Positions 58,680-64,000 of a stretch of 64,000 nt of DNA are shown here, one piece after another. The stretch's first letter is position 1, and every line of letters starts with the position of its first letter. Position numbers and translations under genes: made by a program. Location: NCBI RefSeq assembly GCF_030272615.1, contig NC_081413.1, positions 185,516,115 to 185,580,114 of the forward strand. The letters are read 5' to 3'. The notes beneath the pieces were generated by a model. It worked only from the letters and a program-made list of their open reading frames with translations, did not search any database and was not told the origin of the DNA. The stretch is from Cryptomeria japonica. Taxonomy: Eukaryota > Streptophyta > Pinopsida > Cupressales > Cupressaceae.

Positions 58680-59631
58680 GTGGAAATGACTGAAGAGATA
58701 AATTTGGGTACACCTGACAACCCTAAGGTCATTCATTTTGTTGCTTCTCTATCAAAATAGGAAAAGATAGAGTTTGTAAATTTCTTTCTTGAGAAGAAGA
58801 TCAGTTTTGCATGGTCCTATGCAAATATGCCCGACCTTGATCCAGAACTAGTCCTTCATTACTTACCATTGAAATCAGATGCCAAGCCTATCAAATAGAA
58901 ACTCAGAAAGATGCATCCCTAGGTGGCTCTCTTGGTCAAGGTGGAACTAAAAAAATTACTAGACGTGGGCTTTATCAGACCCATTGATTATGCAAACTAG
59001 ATTTCAAATTTCGTACCAGTTAGCAAAGTAACTAGGGGCATCAGAATCTATATGGATTTTAGGGATCTCAATAAAGCATGCCCTAAAGATGATTTTTCCC
59101 TACCGAATATCGCCATCATAGTTGACATGACTGCCGGATATGAGATGCTATCATTGATGGATGGTTTTTCTGGATATAATCAAATTCGCATTGCTCCTAA
59201 AGATCAACATAAGACTGCATTCACATGTGCTTGGGGTACTTACTACTGAAATGTGATGCCCTTTTGGTCTTAAAAATGCTGGAGCAACATATCAAAGAGC
59301 TATGATGACAATTTTCCATGATTTCATGCATACTTTGATAGAGGACTATGTTGATGACTTATTATGCAAATCTGTCACAAGAGATAGTCATCTAGCCATC
59401 TTGGGCCCAATCTTTGACCGAATGGAGACCTATAAGCTCAGACTCAACCCAAAGAAGTGTGTCTTTGGTGTCACAGCCAGCAAATTATTAGGGTACATTG
59501 TTTCTTACAGAGGCATCAAAGTTGACCCTGCCAAGGTTAAAGCAATAATGGATATGCCTCCTCCTTCCAATCTCTGTCAACTAAGAAGTCTGCAAGGAAA
59601 GCTATAGTCAATCTACCAGTTTATAGCTCAA
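58680..59631 (+). pseudogene. Gypsy reverse transcriptase (right arm)
   Basis: Same motifs as the left arm, including YVDDLLCKS and the same extra T in CCCTTTTGG near 59262. It keeps CPKDDFSLPNI where the left arm has Gln for Pro. Confidence 0.92.
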
Positions 59632-60126
59632 TTGGCAGACAAATGTCATGCCTTCCAGCATTTATTACATAAAGGAGTTGCTTTTAAATGGACTGAACAA
59701 TGTCAATCAGCATTTCAAACTCTTAAGGATTATTTGCTGTCACCACCTATTCTAATGCCTCCTATAGAAGGGAAGCCATTCATATTGTATATTTCTGCAA
59801 CTAAAATGGCACTAGGAGATCTCTTGGCCCAATAGGATGAGAAAGGCAAAGAGCGGGCTATTTATTATATCAGCCAGACACTAGTGGGCTATGAGATAAA
59901 TTATTCAACTATTGAACAGGAATGTTTAGCAGTGGTCTTTGCAACATAGAAGCTTCGACACTATATGTTAAATCATCAGACATTGTTAGTTGCAAAAATT
60001 GATCCCTTGAAATACTTGCTTAGTAGGGCAGCTTTGACAGGTTGCCTAGCAAAGTGGGTTATGATCCTTAGTGAGTTTGATATTGAGTACATGGAGTGAA
60101 AGGCAATAAAAGGACAAATCATAGCG
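59632..60126 (+). pseudogene. Ty3-type RNase H (right arm)
   Basis: Counterpart of 28134-27640. Reads ISATKMALGDLLAQ (Glu in the left arm is Lys here), then stop at 59833 and further stops near 59947 and 60098, all shared. Confidence 0.86.
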
Positions 60127-60640
60127 GATCAACTTACTGAGGCTCCTATTTATGATGATCATCCCATGTTGACTAATTTTCTAGATGAATCAGTCTTTGC
60201 TCTCACATCTTCTAATGAATGGAAATTATATTTTGATGGATCCCATACCAAATTTAGGTCTGGAGTAGGTATATTATTTATAACCCCTCAAGGTGATGCT
60301 ATTCCCAAATCCTACAGATTAACTTTCCATTGTACCAATAACATTGCCGAATATGAAGCCTTGGTCACAGGACTCCAAGTAGTGATTCCCTGGAACATCA
60401 CACATTTACAAGTCTATGGAGATTCTCAGTTAGTCATCCATCAAGTGAATGATGACTACGACACAAAAGATGAAAAGCTTATTCCCTACAAGCATATGGT
60501 AGATTTCTTCAAGACAAATTTATGGCTATCCATTTCAGTCAAGTTCCAAGAATTCAAAAGAAATCAGCAGATGCTATGGCAATGATTTCTTCCATGTTAA
60601 ATATGCCCCACAATATGGACAAATGTGAATTTTTGGTTGA
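60127..60640 (+). pseudogene. Archaeal-type RNase H (right arm)
   Basis: WKLYFDGSHTKFRSGVG and NIAEYEALVTGLQ, so the conserved Glu is kept in this arm. A frame change near 60515 precedes IHFSQVPRIQ in another frame. Confidence 0.87.
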
Positions 60641-60809
60641 ATAGTTGCTTGTCCCTTCTTTTGAAATTCCAATAGCAGATGTGATGTGTGTTCTTGTTGG
60701 TCCTAATTCCCCGTGGTACAATGACGTCTATCAATATTTGAAATCCCAAACCTTACCACCTAACCTTTCCTCTAACCAATGCCGAGCCTTCATCAGATAG
60801 ATAGCCAAA

Positions 60810-62102
60810 TATGTCATCATTGTCGACACTCTTTACCATCATTCCTTTGACCATACCCTCCTCAGGTGTTTGGATTCTGACAAAGCACAAATGACTTTAT
60901 GTGAGGTTCACGATGGTATATGTGGGGGCCATTTCAATGGTCTAAGCTTAGCCAAAAAGTTGGTTCGTGATGGGTATTATTGGCCCACTCTGGAAAAGGA
61001 TGTTCATGATTTTGTTAAGAAGTGCTACAAATGCCAAAACTATGGAAATTACATTCATGCGCCAGCCCAAGAGCTTCATTCTATCATCTCTCTGTGGCCC
61101 TTTTCTCAATGGGGATTGGATCTTATTGGTAAAATTCGCTCGACATCTGCAAATGGACACAAGTTTATCATTACAGCCACTGAGCACTTTACAAAATGGA
61201 TCGAGGCTATTCCTATGACCTATATCACTGGTGTGCAAATTTCAAAATTCCTACTGAATTATATCATATGCAGATATGGGGCTCCCCTTGCCATAGTCAC
61301 AGATAATGGTTGTCCATTCAAGAACAAAGATGTCAAGGAACTCTGTAAAAAGTTTCACATCCAACACCATTTCTCTAGTCCATACTATCCATAGGGTAAT
61401 GGTCAAGCCGAAGCATCAAATAAAACCATTATCAAGATCCTGAAAAAGGTTGTCAATGATGTTGGTTGAGATTGGCATGTACAGTTGAATCCAACACTAT
61501 GGGCTTATCGCACTTCTATCCGCACACCTACTGGCGCAACACCTTATTCCTTGGTGTATGGTGCAGATGCCATTTTACCCTTGGAAGTGGAGATTCCTTC
61601 TTTGCATGTTTCCTTGCAACATCTGATTGATGATGAGACACATAGAGTCTCTCAGTTACATCAGCTTGAGATGTTAGATGAGAAACGTCAGATAGCCCTG
61701 ACATATTTGCAAGCATATCAAAACCGTCTCCGTCGCTCCTATAATAAGAAGGTCAAAGGGAAACACTTCGAAGTGGGAGATCTGGTTTTAAAGGCAAACC
61801 CCAAGAATGTACAATCTACTGACATCATCAAAGGCAAGTTTGAACCTAATTGGGTTGGGCCTTTCATAGTTACTGCAACCTATGGCTCGGCGGCATATCA
61901 GCTTGCCACCCCAGAAGGTGAACCTTTGTCAAATCCAGTCAATAGCATGCACCTTCGCAAGTACTGGGCATATTTTTCTCTCAGCAGTTCTTCAAATATG
62001 ATCCTGAAAAAAATACAAAAAAATCAAAAAAGCTCAAAAAATAAAAATAAAAAAAGCAAAAAAAATAAATACAAAAAAAAAAGTCAAAAAGTCAAAAAGT
62101 GA
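60810..62102 (+). pseudogene. Gypsy integrase (right arm)
   Basis: Counterpart of 26950-25706 with all three catalytic acids (WGLDLIGKI, TDNGCPFK, GQAEASN) and stops at 61393 and 61470. The basic tail is longer: about 20 further Lys/Asn/Ser residues to 62102, where the left arm stops at 25706, because the A-rich tract differs in length or phase. Confidence 0.92.
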
Positions 62103-64000
62103 AAGAAAAAATCAAATAAAAAGTGAATAAAATTGAAAAGACAAACAAAAGTAAAGAAAAATTCACCCTCTAGTGAAAACCTGGCAAACAGGCGCTTTGG
62201 GCAAGTACCATGGTGAAAACCTGGCAAACAGGCACCATGTGTAAAAGATTATTGCTCTGTCATCTATCATGACCCTTCACTATACTTTCTCTCCATAGGT
62301 TTATCACGCTTATCCTTGTCTTGATCCAATGTTTTGTTCCAGGCCTGTGATTGGTCAACATCATTGTCTTGCATACTTAGATTTCTAGTCCTTGTGCATA
62401 TGCTTCGGTCCTGGTCGCTGTATATGTCTTTCAAAATTTCATTGGGTGCATCCCCCCTTGTCATGATCAATTACTGGAGATTTCAAAATTGAAAAATGTC
62501 CTGAAAAAAATCATAAAAATTGAAAAATGTCTTGAAAAAATCATAAAAATTGAAAAATGTCCTGAAAAAAATAATAAAAATTTAAATATGTCTTGAAATA
62601 ATCCCTAAAAATCAAATAAAGTCCTGAAAAAAATCCCTAAAAAGTCAAATAAGTCCTGAAAAAATGAACAAAAAAATTGTAAAAACTCAAAAAACAAAAC
62701 AAAAATATCCCCTTTGTGTATAGACAGATCGCTGAGCATACCTCCAACGACATGCAATCACACACTACACTTTACTAAAATCATGCATTCATAGATGAAC
62801 TTTTTCAATCAAACCAGACATTCAAACTGTTTAAAATTGTCATATCAATCAATCAACATCAATATCATTTGTCCTTGTCACTACTCTCATGGGTCTTATA
62901 CAAGGTGTGATATACTTGAAACCAGACTGTGTCTTGTCTTAGACGGGGTACCGCATGTCCTGAAACCAGACAGCATGATCATCCTATCAACACTTTCAAC
63001 TTTTGACAATGAAGATCAAGATGTTTGTTTGACTTGTTGGAATTAGCGAGTCTTATCATTTATTGATTTATCTTCGATCATGTTCCTATGTTGCTCGATG
63101 ATGTCACTGAGTGATTTAGAGTGACTGGGATGGTTCATGGTCCCTTTTGTTTTTTTGTCGTGTTTGCTATTTGTGGAATGTTTGTCACAAACTGGGGCAA
63201 CTATATCATTGGGTGTCTGTGATAAGTACGTTCGCTTTGTGAATGCCGCACATACCTCAACCCTTGATGTATGCACCCTAGGATACTTCACTCATTCCTT
63301 GTGTGTGATGTGTCTATATTTTACAAAAGGGGTTGCGTTTCAGCTTTGGCCTTCAATGCCATGATGCTCTGCATCTGTTTTGCTACATTAAATAAAGGTT
63401 CTCACCTACAAAGTACATCGGTGAAAGAAAGTTTTTTTTCGTCTCTAACTATCCTCTATCTAATTTCTTCTTACTAACATTTCTTTCGTCAGTTTGGGCA
63501 GTCTGTTTAGTCTAGTGCTCCGATCTCCAAAAAAAAACATAAGCTACATCCTGCATTCATTGATTAATCCATTTTGCATTATATCAAGCTCATATCAAGC
63601 ATTTTATCCATTTCATAAATACATCAAAAACACATAAAAATATATTCATACATGTTCCACAATGGTATATAAATAGTGCATAAGCCATCCATACATGGAA
63701 AATAACCATAAGCCATAATGCATTGCATCCCATCATATAGCTGCATATCATATCATATATCAAAAAAGTATCGAAGTACAAAATTGGACTGTCTGTCCTA
63801 AGTAAGGCCCGCAGGCTGCATACATAATGTCCAACTACATATGTCTCTGTCATAAGGGGCACATGCCTCTATCACTAGGTGCTCCCTCTGTCCTCCTCAT
63901 CCTTGCCGTGTCTCAAGGATGATGTCCCTCCTGTCCATGGTCCTGGCTATGGTGGTCTCATAGGTCCACTCACCCCCATGCTGCTCACTGACCTCCGAGA
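62103..64000 (+). other. Gypsy 3' region (right arm) to the window end
   Basis: Mirrors 23757-25665: two GTGAAAACCTGGCAAACAGG blocks (62176-62235), the AT-rich tandem repeat (62480-62680), the CTGAAACCAGAC motifs (62895-62970) and the tail end of the antisense PMD gene at the border. No new gene. Confidence 0.7.

Larger units (their letters stand above)
46717..64000 (-). repeat. Right arm of the 17.3-kb inverted repeat
   Basis: Reverse complement of 23757-41054. Runs to the window end, so its full length is unknown. In the 287-codon gag segment (53871-54734 against 33895-33032) I count eight amino-acid differences, and in sampled non-coding stretches about one difference per 90-100 bases. 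Confidence 0.95.
48616..64000 (+). mobile_element. Tat-type Gypsy element, right-arm copy, cut by the window end
   Basis: Same order as the left-arm copy: LTR A, LTR A', primer binding site, leader, gag-pol and 3' region up to the end of the PMD gene at 64000. The PMD body and 3' LTR would lie beyond the window. The AGTAG target copy (48611-48615) is the complement of CTACT. Confidence 0.93.

Noticed and set aside
1-64000. Host genes, tRNA or rRNA genes, bacterial-type systems
   Set aside because: No such domain, exon pattern or RNA signature seen; all recognisable coding sequence belongs to retrotransposons.

Overview
This window is intergenic DNA of a large, repeat-rich plant genome. I find no host protein gene, tRNA, rRNA or CRISPR array. 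Almost everything recognisable is decayed LTR-retrotransposon sequence: three Ty1/Copia families and three Ty3/Gypsy elements. A conifer or other gymnosperm-sized genome is plausible from the depth of nesting, the long LTRs and the lack of genes, but that is only an inference. Two gaps of exactly 500 N (2438-2937 and 41055-41554) mark scaffold joins.

Layout. 1-2437 is a Copia pol fragment on +. After the first gap, 2938 to about 6480 holds the 3' part of a Tat-type Gypsy element on + (integrase, lysine-rich tail, 3' untranslated part, polypurine tract, LTR starting at 5601). About 6480-8088 is unassigned AT-rich DNA. From 8090 to 40387 lies a nest on the - strand. A Gypsy integrase gene (8090-8582 and 39942-40387) is split by Copia-B (8583-39941, near-matching 5-bp duplications AATAT/AGTAT). 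Copia-B's 3' LTR is split by the complete element Copia-1 (9110-16772, duplication TGATC), and its 5' LTR by a 19.4-kb Tat-type Gypsy element (19764-39155, duplication CTACT). Copia-C (41555-47383, -) follows the second gap.

The most striking large-scale structure is an inverted repeat with arms of about 17.3 kb. 23757-41054 is the reverse complement of 46717-64000 at roughly 99% identity, including the same nested insertions, target-site duplications and many of the same inactivating mutations. The left arm ends at a 500-N gap inside an LTR of Copia-C, and the sequence after the gap starts inside another LTR of Copia-C. I think two allelic or duplicated contigs were joined head to head, but a real palindromic duplication is not excluded.

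The most interesting biological content is the 19.4-kb Gypsy element. It has a single gag-protease-RT-RNase H-archaeal-type RNase H-integrase frame (Tat hallmarks). Between integrase and 3' LTR it carries, in antisense, a decayed plant mobile domain (PMD/MAIN-like) gene ending in an acidic stretch and a coiled coil. At its 5' end two diverged LTRs stand in tandem. All coding regions are broken by stops or frameshifts, so the window looks like silenced, methylation-decayed repeat DNA.
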